Source: Gymnorhina tibicen
Lineage: Eukaryota > Chordata > Aves > Passeriformes > Artamidae
Reading direction: 5' to 3'
NCBI GenBank assembly: GCA_013399875.1
Contig: VXAZ01003895.1
Location: forward strand, 155,430-219,429
DNA length: 64,000 bases
The stretch's first letter is position 1. Every line of letters begins with the position of its first letter. The translations under genes and the position numbers were made by a program. Under the pieces are notes generated by a model, which saw only the letters and a program-made list of their open reading frames with translations, did not search any database and had not been told where the DNA came from. This document shows positions 47,500-60,585 of the stretch, piece after piece.

Positions 47500-48665
47500 A
47501 AAAGCTTAGGAGCACCACACATTAAATTTTATTATAGCAGAAGTCACTGCTCAGGAACTGTCTCATATGAAAAGTTAATAAAAAGAGTTTTCAAATAAAT
47601 TAATAAAATGAATATCAGTAAACTTCCAGAACCAGATGGTATTCACATGGAGTTCGAAGGAAAATGAAATATGAAAGTGCTGAGTTGTTAACTATAGTGT
47701 GTAATTTATCACTTAAAATGTCCTTTGTACAGGAGGAGTTGAAAATGGCAAATGTGATACAAATTTTTTAAAAGGGCTTTGGAGAACTATAAAATGGAAA
47801 GTCTATATCTGCACTCAGCAAACTGTTGAACTTATAATAGAGAATAAATTAGTAAATATGATGTATCAGAAAGTCAACACAGGTTCTGCAGTTATGTTGC
47901 ACAAATGTAGTGCAAATTTATATAAAAGAAGGTGATAAAGTAGACAGAGATGACTATTGATATCTCTACTTGGTTTTCAAAAATAATTTTGAGAAAGCAC
48001 CTGTGTAAAAGAGGATGCTGTGGTACAAGGGATAAAGTCTTCCTGTCATCATTAACAAGTGGTTAAAGAAGAAAAATGAGCTGTTGGAAAAGATGGTTAC
48101 TTTTACCATTATGGTGAGACCCATGGGAATCGATGTTATTCAACGTATCCCTGAGCAATCTGGCAAAAACTATGATGGGTTACCAAGTTAATTGACATGG
48201 TGTTTTCCAAGAAGTAGTAACAACAATTCACTATGAAAGTTTATGAAAAGTATTGTAATAGTGATTGAGTGAGGGATTAAATGCCTAAAGTATTAAAAAC
48301 AAAGCAATATGAAATCAGAAGTTCTACACCTCTGGCATTGGGAAAGATTTGAGCAGTTGTGCTTGGATTTGCAAAATAACAGATAGATGCTCAAAAATTA
48401 ATAGGAAAGGAAGAAACAAAAACCACCATTACACGTCTCACTATATAAATCCATAGATCATATTCCTTGTGCAGTTCTTCGCCAGGCATTTATTATTCTT
48501 CTGTATCAGGAAGGATATAGTACAGCTAGACACAATACAGAAGAGAGAAACAAGTATGAAATGGATTTTGAATGAGAAGAGACAAAAAAGATAAGAGCTC
48601 TCCAGTTTACAAAATAAATGACTATCACAGGATAGAGCTGCATATAAAATCACGAAAACCAGGGA
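47500..48665 (+). mobile_element. Very old CR1 LINE, reverse-transcriptase region
   Basis: A heavily diverged CR1 in sense orientation, of the old type shared across reptiles and birds. Blocks in order: 'CAGGAACTGTCTCATATGAA' (47552), 'CCAGAACCAGATGGTATTCAC' (47626), 'GGCAAATGTGATACAAATTTT' (47747) with AAAAGGGCTTTGG, 'GATATCTCTACTTGGTTTTC' (47958) with TTTGAGAAAGCACCT (motif A region), 'CACCTCTGGCATTGGGAAA' (48329), and 'GGATATAGTACAGCTAGACA' (48512) with ATACAGAAGAGAGAAACAAG (pol C-terminus). Stops and indels are frequent. It has no 3' tail that I can see. Confidence 0.7.
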
Positions 48666-49284
48666 AAAAGCAGTCAGGCTTTATTATGCAGTAGTACACA
48701 AGAAGGACAGTGACATTTCCATATTCTTTTTCTAAACTGTTACTTCTGCTCATTGTAGTTTTAAATGAACTTTCTGTCCAGTGTATCATGGCAGTTTTTG
48801 TGTTGAGACATGAAAATCTGATGAGATGAAGGTACTGTTTGATTTCAGACTGCTTTATAGTTTCTGAAAGATTTCCTGGTGTTAATTCCACATCTTTCTA
48901 AGCTTTCCCAGTCTAGTATGTCTGACCTGAAGAGCCATGTCTTTTGGCACAATGATCTGACTGTACTGTGTGCACATACACTCCATCGTCCCCTAAGGCA
49001 ATCAATATACTACCCTCAGTGCAGTGGGTTTTTAAACCACAAAGGCCACTAATTCCAGATAAGACTTCTTTTTGAATTTGGAGATTATTAAGCAACATGA
49101 AGGGAAGAAAGCTAACAGAACTTTAAATGCAAACCCTGTCTGAACTTTCTATCCTGACAACAAACAGATTGAATTATTAACCAAAAGTGATGTTAGATAA
49201 CAGGAATTAGCTTATTTGCTTAGTTTAACACATGCAGGTTAAGAAGATACAAACCTATTAAAGAAGATAAGAAGAACTAATGTT
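48666..49284. other. Unique DNA, no gene seen
   Basis: No recognised element between the old and the younger CR1. Confidence 0.45.
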
Positions 49285-49882
49285 TTTCCAGTTTGCAACA
49301 GGGATGTGTGGGTGCTGGTCAGCACCTGGCTCAAAAGAGGGGATCATTCTGCTGTATTCAGCATTGGTGTAGCCTCACCTTGAGTATTGTGTGCAGTTCT
49401 GGGCCCCACAACTTAAGAAGGATGTAAAGACTGTCCCCTGCCAGGGAGGGCAATGAAGCTGGTAAAGACCTAGAAGGCTTGTCTTCAAAGACATGGCTAA
49501 GGATTTTGGGGCTGCCTAGTTTGGAGAAAACGAGGCTGAGAGATGACTTCATTGCTCCTCACAGCTTTCTGAGGAGGAGAAGTGGAGAGTCAGATGCTGA
49601 TTTCTTCTCCCTGGGCTCCAGAGGTAGGATATGTGGGAATGGTTCAAAGCTGCAGCATCAGAGGATGTTTAGAGTGGACATTAGGAAGCATCTCTTTACC
49701 AAGAGGGTGGTCAAATAGTGGTACAGGCTTCCTGGCGAAGGTGGTTGATGCCCCATGGTTCTCTGTGATTAAGAGACATTTGCACAACGCCTTTATCAAC
49801 ATGCATTAACTTTTGGTCAGCCCTGAAGTGGTTGGGCAGTTAGAATAGATGTTCCTTGTAGGCCCCTTCCAGCTATTCTATT
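49285..49882 (+). mobile_element. CR1 LINE, pol end and 3' UTR
   Basis: Sense-strand CR1: 'CTGTATTCAGCATTGGTGTAG' (49352), 'TTGTGTGCAGTTCTGGGCCC' (49387), 'GAGGGCAATGAAGCTGGTAAA' (49446), 'CAGAGGATGTTTAGAGTGGAC' (49659), 'TTAGGAAGCATCTCTTTACC' (49681) and 'AGGCCCCTTCCAGCTATTCTA' (49860). Its tail merges into a pentanucleotide microsatellite. The subfamily differs from the copies at 36.4 and 39.2 kb: the 3' part has 'GATGTTCCTTGTAGGCCCC'. Confidence 0.93.
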
Positions 49883-49972
49883 TTCTATTCTATTCTATTC
49901 TATTCTATTCTATTCTATTCTATTCTATTCCATTCCATTCCATTCCATTCCATTCCATTCCATTCCATTCCA
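49873..49972 (+). repeat. (ATTCT)n to (ATTCC)n microsatellite
   Basis: About ten ATTCT units (49884-49929) switch cleanly to about eight ATTCC units (49930-49971). The array begins at the CR1 3' tail, which contains CTATTCTATTTT. Confidence 0.97.
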
Positions 49973-52900
49973 AATGTGGGTGTGTATAAAATTATTAATT
50001 AACACCAATGGAAAAAAAAAGCTTTCTAAATTTTGGGCATGTAATGAAATCATACTCTTTGGCTGTGTCATTCAAGGCACTGAAAATGGGAGAAAGCATG
50101 GAAGATTTTCGGAAGGAAATGTTGATTTTGCTAGAGGAATACGATGGAATTTCTGATGCTCTTTGTTCACTGTCTTTAGTTTAGGTCTGAAAAAATCTTC
50201 CTAGTTCTTCCATCGGAAGCAAATGAATAATGTAAGAAGAATTTCTAGGTTTCTATCTTCTACAATTGCATTAATATATTTTTACCTACCTAAACATATC
50301 TACTGTTTAAACTAAAGATCTCCTGGGTGAATATCAGCATGTTAGCATCCTACCATTACCGAGAAATAAATTATTCACTTGGAGATGTCAGCATATGAGC
50401 CACTTTGCAGTCCGATTTCAAATTAAATTGAAAGCTTTCATACAATAACTATTGACATTAACGTGGTAGGTTCTCAGCACTCTGTGAACCTTTACATTCT
50501 CAGCCATATTACTAACCTTCTTGGAAAAGAAAAAAGCTTTTCTTCCTAAATATGGAATTAGACGAAAAAAAGGAAGGAAGATGGTAAGTTCAAAATTGAG
50601 TGTTTTGTTTATTTTTACTGTATATCTCCTAGTACGTTTTCGATACAACATTCTTGGCACTAAAAATAGCTAAAGCATGTATGACTTAATTCTAGAACCA
50701 GCAGATAAGATGAAAATAACCAATATGAGACAAAAAGCCCCAAACCTCTAAAAGGCACAAGTGTAATGGAAAAGGTGAAAACCCAAATATTTCCACACAG
50801 ATGTGCTGGGAGGAGAGTTATTTTTAATGTCCAAAGGATGGAAAAAACCCTGCCCTATGACAAGAACATGAGAAAAGGAAAAAAGTGCACCTCAACTCTA
50901 CAAATTTGGTATTAGCTTCCAATTCAAATTTGTGAGCTGGATGGAAGAGGTCTAGTGAGAATTACTCCCTTTAGAAGCAACTGTTAAAAACTTATATAAA
51001 TGAAGTCAATACTGAAGGCCTAAGAAGAGTTAAAAAAACCCCAAAAAACCAACAAAATAAGAAACCTCACTGTGAATCAAGAATAGGAGGATTCCTTCTT
51101 TGTCCAGAAGGCAACCAATAAAAACTCTTTTTTTGAGCTTTTGAGAAGAACAGGTTGAATAGCTTGTGAATGCAATGGAGATCAGTTAAGACCTATTCCA
51201 AGGTAACAACACAAGGGAAATATCCCAAATGTAACCCACCTTCAGACAATCTCTTTTAAAATATATGCATTGTTCTCCATGAATTTGCCAAGTTACATCC
51301 TAAAATGTATTTAATGCCTTGCTCCTACCATTGTAATTAGAAGACTATTCCACTACTTGAATGGTTAAAATCCCATTTTTCTAGTCCTGCAATAGTTCTA
51401 TACTTCTTTGGTAAAGGAGGAAAAATTCGGCATCATCTCCCTTCTAGGCTTGTTTCGTGAGGCTTAACTGAGGTGTTGCCAATGGAAAATGTAATTAAGA
51501 TTCTCTGCCTTTTTCGAGAACAGGTGTGTTTTAATCAACACCAGAAGTGTAGCCATACAATTTAAATAAACAACCAAGATTTTAAAAATGCATTGCTAGA
51601 TGAAATTAGTAGTACTGTACAAAAATATTAGTCTTTATAGGACATGTTTGAAGCAAGGCAGTATGAAAATGTTGCATGCAGCATGTATTCTTCTCAGGAA
51701 GGAAAGAACATGCATGTGTTGACTGTAGCAAAAGGCAGACAGTGTTTGTACCAATCAGACAGAAAACCCATGTTAATGTCAGCCATTAAGGAAAAAGCTA
51801 GTTGCACTTCAGTAAGAACAGAGTTGTGTAAAAAAGGTAGCTACAATCCAAATTAGCTTCAAAAAACATTTCCAAAGCTTTGGGAAAAGGACCTGATTAT
51901 AATATCTGCTAATATCTCATGTTCTGTCTGGTCTTGCTAGCATTTTTTTTTCCTCTGTATGCCTAAAATCAATTGAGATTACTTTTGAATATTTTTCCTG
52001 AGTAGTTAATAATCTAAAATTATACACTGGGGAGTAAATGGACCTCATACTCAGTTCCACAGAGAGCTCAGCTAGTGGGTGGGACAAAATGCAATGGCTA
52101 AAGAAAATTATATTCACAAATCTCACAGGAATCTTTAGGAGATTAGGGACTTGTTTTTCTCTCACGCTATGTACATACTGGTTACCACTTGTAGAATTAT
52201 TCTTGACTTGCCTAAGGACGAAAAAAATTAGGCCTTTGATCTTGTCAAATTTTTTAGCTTTCTCTTCAGAATTATAACTAATTTAAAGCTAAATTTTATT
52301 TTCTCATTTCAAAATAAACTCAGGGTCTTTTTCTTTCTTAAAATACTATTTGTTTTGGGGTTTTTTTTAATCCAGATAAAGCTTTGATGGATACTTCGGG
52401 GGAATGGGAAAAAATCACAATTGCAAGACATCATAGTGAAAAGTACAAGGTTTTTTGGTTTGATTCCTAACAGAATTTGTTGACCTGTTTCCACTTAGCA
52501 TTTCAGTATCCCATTTTTTCTCCTGAACTGACAATATAATATGTTTTTTCTAAATTACACTAATCTTGTCTATCAGATAAGCAACATCACAAAATAATAA
52601 AAACATATTTTGGAAGTCTCATCTCACTTGCAAAATTTTCCCTCTATGCTGGCAACTGGACATATCACTGAGAGTTAATTTGCTATGAATTTGGGAGACA
52701 GTTTGCAGTTTAATAGATTTGTAATTTAATATGCCACAGGGAATAGGGTTGGTTCTGTGCCTATTACCTAGAATATCCTGAATATATTTTATGGTCTTGG
52801 ATCTTAACAAGAGGAATTTTTGTATAGATTTCAATTTAGAAAAAATCTCAAGCCTTACTTCTTGACTTTTTGGATGTCCAAGAATATTAGTAATAAACAA

Positions 52901-55675
52901 GACATTTGTATAATTTTCAAATTATATTATGCTTTTTTAAAGTATAAATAAGATTAATATAAAAAAATAAATTGAAAAAACATGTAATACCTATAGCAGA
53001 AAGTAGTAGTCTAGATATTCAAGTAGATGGACAATTTTTCAGTATTTTACCAAGGCAACTCTCTCACTTGACTCATTCTGTAAGTTGGAAGAAAATGGAG
53101 AACTTTGTTAGAATATGTAAGTATTACTTGAGAGAAAGACCAAGGAGTGATCTTTGGTGTCTTTTTTACCTTTTACCACTTGATACAATTATTTCAATAT
53201 GTAACTACTGGCACAAAGCAGTCAAATACGCACATATGACTGATTTGCAACCCCAGTATTTTCAGTGTATTCACAGTATGTCCGAATGAAACCATTTGTG
53301 AAAGCTTTGCTTTGACTGATGGTTATCTTGAGCAGGCCAAAGTTACTTAAACAAAATCAAACTGCGTCATACTAGCTACCTATTAAGTCCTGAATGTATT
53401 ATAATGTGGACACACCATGCAAAACTTATTAAATATATAAAGAAATGAAAGTTGGATAAATCTCTTACAAAAAGAAAACAGAACTCATCTGGAGGTCAAA
53501 TACTGGAAGAATCTAAGCTTCATTATCTACGCCCTCTCTCTGTTCACTGCACTTCTAGACCTATTCACATTTTAAGAATCATTTGCTGTAATTTTTTTGT
53601 TACTTAAGGTCTTCTCTTACTCAAGTAATCCCTAACACAGTACCTGACACAAACACCAAGTAAAAACATAGGAACATCTGCACCTTTATCTCCAAAATGC
53701 ATTCTGCATTAAATCTCAAAAGGCAGTTCTTACTAAATCATGTAAACACCACATTTTTTTATTATCAAAGATCCAATCTTTTCACAACCAACAGAAAAAA
53801 TAAAAGTTATTTAATCTTCTCACTCCTGTTAGAACTGTAGAAACAAAACAACTCACACAGGATAACCAAGTCTGTCTAACTCATTTGCCAGTAGCCGAAT
53901 TATTAAATCATGCAAACAATGGCCTTGGCTTACTTCTCTGCATTGCAGCCAAGGGCAGGGTTTGGAAAGGTGACACACAGAGTCATGGGGTAGTGTAAGC
54001 ATTAAAATTGTCTTTCTTATCATACTGAATAATGTAGAAGGATGTAATGAGACTTTCATTTGCAAAGCAAAAATGAAGGCAACAGGATCACCAAAAGAAC
54101 TCAATTTCACTCAGATCACAAAAGTCACTGAGCATTCAGTAGTGAAACTTCTTTTTTTCTAAAAAGCAAAAATCAGTCAAGTTCAATGAACTGTGAACAA
54201 GGGCAGTATTCTGTTACTGATCTTCTAAGCCTTTAAAGTTTCGTCATCTGTAAGTTGTATTAGAACTCTCTTTCATTTCACAAAGGAACAGCAAGTAACT
54301 GTTATAATCAATACAAAGAAACATAAAACACAAGAATGGTGATGAAAATATATTCTGCTTTATCTGCAGAACATATGAGCATCAAACCAAGGCAAAACAA
54401 AATAAAGCCCAGACAAGCTTGTGGCAAGAATTTCTAAGCCACTTTTTCTGAAGCATGTAATTTCTTTCTGGGCTCATTTCCTACTACTTATCAGCTGCAA
54501 CAATGCATATTAATAAAAAATTTGACAGAAATTGTATTATGTTAGCTGGAAATAATTCAGACAAATTAAGATAGGATAAGGAAGTATCTGATGAACATTA
54601 TACACTTTTTGCTTATCTGCAAGATTCTGTTCTGAGTGTTGACAAAGTGACAAACAGCTGAAGCCAGAGGAGATGTAAAATACTTCAAGGTTCAGACATA
54701 AAAATAACTGAATGTCTTGTAGCTGAACTTTTCCAGAGGTGTCACAGGTTTCTTTTACTCAAGTCTCCACACTCAGAAAGCCTTGCTTCACTGTGGGGAA
54801 AATAGGAGAGGACAACTACATTTCCCCAGTTTTGTCTGGATTATGTTTCAGTGATCATATTCTAGCTTTTGCATGAGGCCAGACAGAGGGATAAGCAATA
54901 GTTTTACTAATATCAGTCATATTCCCCTCTGCTTCTCTGAATTGAGACATGTTATCTGTCTCAGATCATTACCTGATGTAGATTAGTCTTTCAAACAGAG
55001 TGTCTGGGCCTTCACTGGGTTATTGCCTGGTCTTCCCTTTCTGTTTTCACTGTCTGTAAGTGGTTTCTCACTCACTTCAGTCTGGGATGCTGCTGGCAAG
55101 TGACAGAAAGGGATGATGTTTTCCATTTTTTACCTCTCTAACCAGGTACATGTAAAGGACTAAACTGTCACCTTCAGACTAAGAAATGACTCTAATGTTA
55201 CTATGCATTTATGAGTGTTTAGTCCTAGGAGACAGGATCTCAACAGAATCTCTAAAGTACATGTATAATGAATAAGAAATCAAGATGCTAATTGTCAGGG
55301 GATTCTGATCTATTAAGAAATCATATTCCTGAATATTGATCTATTTTGTCAGATGACTTCTATTTTCCATTTCTTCAAAACTATTTCTTGTTTGATTTTC
55401 ATTTGGTTGTTTTTATTTGTCCTTAAAACTTAACACTGAAGTATAACTCGAGACTTATTAAAAGGTTTTATTTACATCACTTCAGTTGTGGACTATTGGG
55501 AGATTGGAGACAATTATGAAATTATTCTCATTTTGTCTATGTCTCAGAACATACACCATTGTCCTTTGATCCTCTTTCCCTGAAGGCCTTTACTTTCAGA
55601 TCAACAAAAGTGGAAAACAGAAAGTCAATCAAAACTTCATAAGTGATTATAGAACACAATAGTTATTACTGTCTA
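49973..55675. other. 5.7 kb of unique DNA, no gene seen
   Basis: AT-rich, no recognised repeat family. Open frames such as 52972-53289 (plus, 105 codons) and 53853-54110 (minus, 85 codons) have no recognisable domain and lack support from splice sites or neighbours. Confidence 0.5.
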
Positions 55676-55680
55676 GTCAC
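55676..55680 (+). repeat. Target-site duplication GTCAC (left)
   Basis: Identical to 56330-56334 on the other side of the solo LTR. Confidence 0.9.
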
Positions 55681-56329
55681 TGTCCTAGGTTAGAATGTAA
55701 GATGTGCCCAAAAGTATGTATTCTATCACCATCTTCATAAGCTGTTAAAAACCGGTGGGGCAGTGTTTCCCCATCTCCTTCATGACTCATCCCTGATAAA
55801 CTCCAGGGATATCTTCTGTTAATGGGCCAGCTGTTGAAGCCAGGTGGGGCAGAGTTCTTTATCTCTCCCATGACCCATCCTCCCTCCAGGGAGGATCTTC
55901 TGTTAATGGGCCATCTAGTCTCACCTCATGGCTGATAAAATTGCATCATCATCAGATTGCCAGATGCTCCACCTAGAGGGAGGAACCAAGCATTCCATCC
56001 TGGATATAATCTGAGATTTCGAACACCACAAGCAGCCTTTTTCCACTGGATTCCCAGAGGAAGACCAGACCCTTCTACACCAACACTGGACCTTCAGACG
56101 AAGACCAGACCCTTCTACAGGATCACTGCTTCAACAGAACTATCACTCCAGGAGGACTGCAGCCACCATTTAATCGGACTGCTACCAACACCCTGACTGA
56201 CAGGGGCCCAGGTTGTACTCTGACTCTGTCAGTGAGTTGGTTTTTGTACTATTGCTTTTATTTTATTTTTCCTATTAAATTGTACTTCTGACTTGGAGTC
56301 TCTCACTGGTTTGCTTTCAAACTAGTACA
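55681..56329 (+). mobile_element. Solo LTR, ERVL-type (649 bp)
   Basis: Complete LTR with TGTCCTAGG at the start and ACTAGTACA at the end, flanked by perfect 5-bp GTCAC duplications. A TATAAT-like box near 56004 and an ATTAAA signal at 56274-56279 fit promoter and polyadenylation elements. Two internal duplications are visible: 'ATCTTCTGTTAATGGGCCA' near 55811 and 55887, and 'GAAGACCAGACCCTTCTACA' near 56061 and 56099. Both are probably features of the family. No viral genes remain, so the provirus was lost by LTR-LTR recombination. An open frame at 55957-56196 is incidental. Confidence 0.92.
56274..56279 (+). promoter_or_regulatory. Polyadenylation signal of solo LTR
   Basis: ATTAAA located 50 bases from the LTR end, preceded by a T-rich stretch. 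Confidence 0.65.
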
Positions 56330-56334
56330 GTCAC
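56330..56334 (+). repeat. Target-site duplication GTCAC (right)
   Basis: Matches 55676-55680 exactly. Confidence 0.9.
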
Positions 56335-57899
56335 CCTCTGTAAAAATACAGCACTGTGCAGTAAAAAACAAAGCAAGCAGATTGGGTTAGTTTCACATTA
56401 CTGACAAGAATATTGTTGAAGGATGGGTACCTTTAGAAACTCTCTTTTATACAGATTTAACTGATAAATATTATTTCATTTAGATTTAATTCTACTGTTT
56501 GTTCTACTATATTTCTTTCCTTACAAAAAATATTGAATAAAAACCACCAAAAAAATCACCCCCAATAATAATTTTTAAAAGTCCAAGAAACCATACACAA
56601 AAACCCCTTGAAGCCACAAACCCTACGCGTAGATATAATTCTAGTTTTATAGTCAGGTATGACCACATTTCAACTTCTTTCCACATATCCTCTACACATC
56701 ATTTTTACATATGTATTATCAACCTGCTGGTCAAAATTCTTTCCTATCAGTTTTTGTTTTCCCCTAAGCCCTTCCTAAATCCATGCACCAAGTGAATAGT
56801 AATACACAGAATAATGATGTAAAATAAAACTCATACTGCAAAGTTAAATGCAAAGCTAGCAGGAATATTTGGCAGGATCAAGTGAAAATTAGGTTTAATT
56901 CTTTCAGCTGGAAAAGATATAGAACCTAGTAGATGTATTTTATCATGTAGCTAATTAATTATGAAAATGCAAGGACTTTGAGTTCTACTGAATGAGACAA
57001 GTAAGTGACTTAAGAAGTATATAGAATAAGTGAAATAATTCGCTTATGAGAAATAATTCCCTTAGGAAAGATCACATTCAAAATTCCCAAGAATCCCTAT
57101 GTACCAGCAGAAACCCGATTCAGTCTAGTCCACAAAACGGGTGGATATGCAATATACAGTGAATAATTCAGACGTATATCATCATTTTTAAGTACTGTGC
57201 TACTTTGTGCCACTTAACAATGTGTGAACCAGGAGCGGATCCCTACTCTGTTCATGTTCTGGCCAGTCAAATAAAACACAATTTGCAAGTTGTCTGCATT
57301 TTTTGAGTTTGTGGTTAAATTAACAATACATTTCCTAAAACAAGGTTTTCCAGCAGAAACACCAATATAAAGAAACCTAACATTTTTTTAATAACAAAAG
57401 GTTAATTTCAGAAAAAAATAAAACCAAAATACCCTTCCATATAAAACAGTAAAGCACATATTTCATGTCGGAGTAAGGGGCATGGACAAAACTACTTTGA
57501 ATGGACTTGGACTAAACCTTTCAACCAAAGACTTGACAAATCTAAAATAGATATAGTTACATGGGGGTATGTAGTTGCATCGTTTTTCTTAAATTCTAAT
57601 AGAGCATAAGTTTTTGTTGGACATTTCTCAGCAGGTATAATCACAGTTGCCATCAAAAGAACAAAATAATTAGAGTACTACAGATAAGTCAAAGCTGATT
57701 TTCTGAGCCCTCATTATTCAAAATGCACAGATAAGGAGCTTTTTTCTGAGTACTGAGAAAAAAAATCTGGACTCAAGAATGAAAGAAGAAGGAGAATGAA
57801 ATAGAGGAGGACAAGGGAAGATTTGGATGGAGTAGTTTTTTCTGTTACCTGAGTTTATATAAGATGTGAAGAAGAGCCAAAAACTATGCAAAATTAAGA

Positions 57900-58027
57900 C
57901 ATGCATATGAATATACATAGATATTATCTATGTACAAAATATTTGTGTATGCATATATAAACATATTTGTACATACTCATACACATGTTTATCTATGTGT
58001 GTATAAAACCAAACCAAACCAAAAAAG
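57900..58027 (+). repeat. TA/CATA-rich low-complexity DNA ending in (CCAAA)n
   Basis: Alternating purine-pyrimidine ATACAT/TATGTG-type sequence, followed at 58005-58027 by CCAAA units. Confidence 0.7.
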
Positions 58028-58056
58028 AAATACCCAAAGAATGGTGCAGAAGGAAT

Positions 58057-58326
58057 TCATAATAACTTTTCCTGAAAGTGGACAGGTAATTTGGGTGGGT
58101 AACCAGAAAAAGAAAAAATCCCACAGGATGCTAAAATGCCTTGGATGAGCTGTGGAAACCAAACAGAAGCCCTTTCGGGGCTGAAGTATGTATCTGGGTT
58201 ATCCAGGTCAACTGCCTTATCCTCATCTGACTGCACCTTGAAGGATGTATTTACAATCAAATACTGATATATTTCCTCTTTTGCAGCCACCACTGAATTT
58301 GCAGAGATGGCAAAACTGACAGGCAC
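58057..58326 (-). other. Coding-like minus-strand open frame, unassigned
   Basis: Eighty-nine codons. The middle third (SDEDKAVDLDNPDTYF) is acidic and polar, unlike the hydrophobic or lysine-rich chance frames elsewhere in this window. I recognise no domain, and there is no clear exon structure: several AG and GT dinucleotides are possible borders but none is compelling. It may be a fragment of an old retrocopy, a real exon of a gene whose other exons lie outside, or chance. Confidence 0.15.
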
Positions 58327-60585
58327 TGTCTTTTAAGGAACTTCCAATTACTAGCAGGTCCAACAAATGCATAATTATGAAAAAAGCTAGAAGAGTAAAT
58401 TACATGTGTGTCAGAATAAATCATTAATTTTCCAGCTATATTTTCTGCTTTGACACAGCTTAATTTTTTTTTTAATGGTGACATATGAAAATGTGAAGAA
58501 AAACCATAAAGGATTTTTTTTTAATTTAAAAAGATAGTCCATAGATAGAAAAATGACAAGCTGTGTAATAAAATGCTATTCTAACAAAATATCAGACTGA
58601 TTAAAAATACCAGGGGAACAGAACATTGTTTCATAAGGCCCTCTTTTCCATGTGGATCGTTAGTGTGGGAGAAAATCCTTGTAATTCTTTGCACTGCTCC
58701 CACACATACGCCTACACATATCATCACTTGACTTTCAAACTAACAATAGAAGTGTTAGTAGAGATATCACCATCTGCAGAATGAACTGTGCATTTTTAAG
58801 GCTGCAACAGTCTCAGACATTAGCAGTAGTAATCATATAGATGGTAAGTAATACCCTCTTTCCACAAGAACCATGTATGGGTCAGTTGATATATTTCCCC
58901 ATAAAATCACAAATATAAGTTCATTTACATTAAAAAATGAATAAGTTGGGATATCTTTTTCAGTTTCTAGGGTTTAATATGAGATAAAGGGCATTCATCT
59001 AGTAATGGTGGGAGCAATGAGATACTCCACTACAGAATCTCTATAGTTACACATATAAATTATTTTGGCCAGTGTTTTAATGACCTTGGAGAAAACCTCA
59101 CAATGATCAACTAGTAATTATTGCAAAAATGTGTATGGGGAGTGGAAGTTCAAATCAATAAAGGATTCCTCTGTTTATTGTATATATTTTTCTTTTCTTC
59201 TGTTTAAGAATTCTGACCAGAATTAGAATGTTACACCCAAAAATAAATTCTGTGGTCATCATTCTTTTCACTAAGTGTCTGTGTCCCTTGATTATTTTGA
59301 AGAAAAACTTAGGGCTTCACATCTGAGTTTTCTGACTGTGTACAATTGTTGCAGGAGTTTTATGGTGCAGATTTCAAGACTATTGGTGTGGTAACATAGG
59401 CTGCTTTTTTTCCTTGCTATATTGAAACTATCAAGAAATCCTCTGTGGAAACAAATATTGTCAAAATATTGGAGTCGGGCAGGAAAGGATTCCTCAGAAC
59501 TTTGCAAAGATGATGATACAGGGGAAAAAATCAAGAAACAGATGACAAAGCTAAAAATCAGGTGACATAATAATCGAGCTGGAACATAAACTCAGTTACA
59601 GAATGTTAAATCTGTCCAAAAGAGCATCAAGACTGAAAAGCAGCAGAATAACTGACAGCAGACAGGATGGACAAACTTGGACCTAGGTCTGATTCTTCCT
59701 CTGCTAACTCCTGCTTGTGTCACTCAAGGTGCATCCTTTGAAAAACAGCTGCAGTTTCTTTCCAGTGACCTGAGATTTCAGTCTGTTCAAGATATTTCTG
59801 GAAGAAAAAGTAATCTGAGATAGCCCTTGATAACAGTGTAATGGCTAAAATATTAGCATCCTCAATGTTGATTAACAGTAAATCTGGGCAAATTTTGAAA
59901 TGTTTCACACACACATCTTTCAGCTTCAATTTTAATTTTCAGGGATGTCACGATTTGCTCCTAATAGTTGTGCTTTTCTTTAATACGGAATGTAAAGGTT
60001 CTCTTATGTTGGGAATGTCCTACTAGGGACATTTGTACATAAGCATTATCCTAGCTGCTTCCATATAGAAGTGGTGCAAATATCTGAGTTTGCTCTGCCT
60101 GGATCCAAACTGGATTTGTTTTGAAAATTTTGCAGCAGGAAAAAGCAGGGCATGACTATTTGGCAGTACACACTAATGTAGGCATATGATTTCTGACCTA
60201 CAGCAATATATGCCTGTCTACCACTGGAACTATAGCACAAAGCATTCCCATGTACTTCATTTGCAGACTAACACTGCAGGATGATGAATGCAGCTGTCAG
60301 GATCTCTTGAATTTAACTGAAAGTATAAAAAGATTGAAATCCACCGATTTCTAATCATGCGCCCCGAAACATCCTTGAAGATCTGTGTGTTAGCTATAAA
60401 TCAAATCTGAAGTTCTTTTATCCTAACTCAAAAACAAAGGAGAAACTTTTTTTTTTTTTTTGAGAGTATTAAGGTAGAAAAAATGTGACTTTCAGGATCT
60501 CCTGAGCTGGAAGACACGTGACAAGGATTTTTCAAGACATTCAGTTTGGACTTTCTGTCCACATCCTGCAACAATCTAAACTTAA

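Larger units (their letters stand above)
56335..60585. other. Unique DNA, no gene established
   Basis: AT-rich stretch with a CCAAA tract at 58005-58027. The minus-strand frame at 58326-58057 (89 codons) has a more protein-like composition than its neighbours and is discussed as a finding. Nothing else is recognised. Confidence 0.45.

Noticed and set aside
49873..49972. CRISPR-like periodicity
   Set aside because: The units are 5 bases with no spacers: a microsatellite in vertebrate DNA.
52972..53289. 105-codon plus-strand frame
   Set aside because: No domain, no splice signals, and a composition expected of chance translation of AT-rich DNA.
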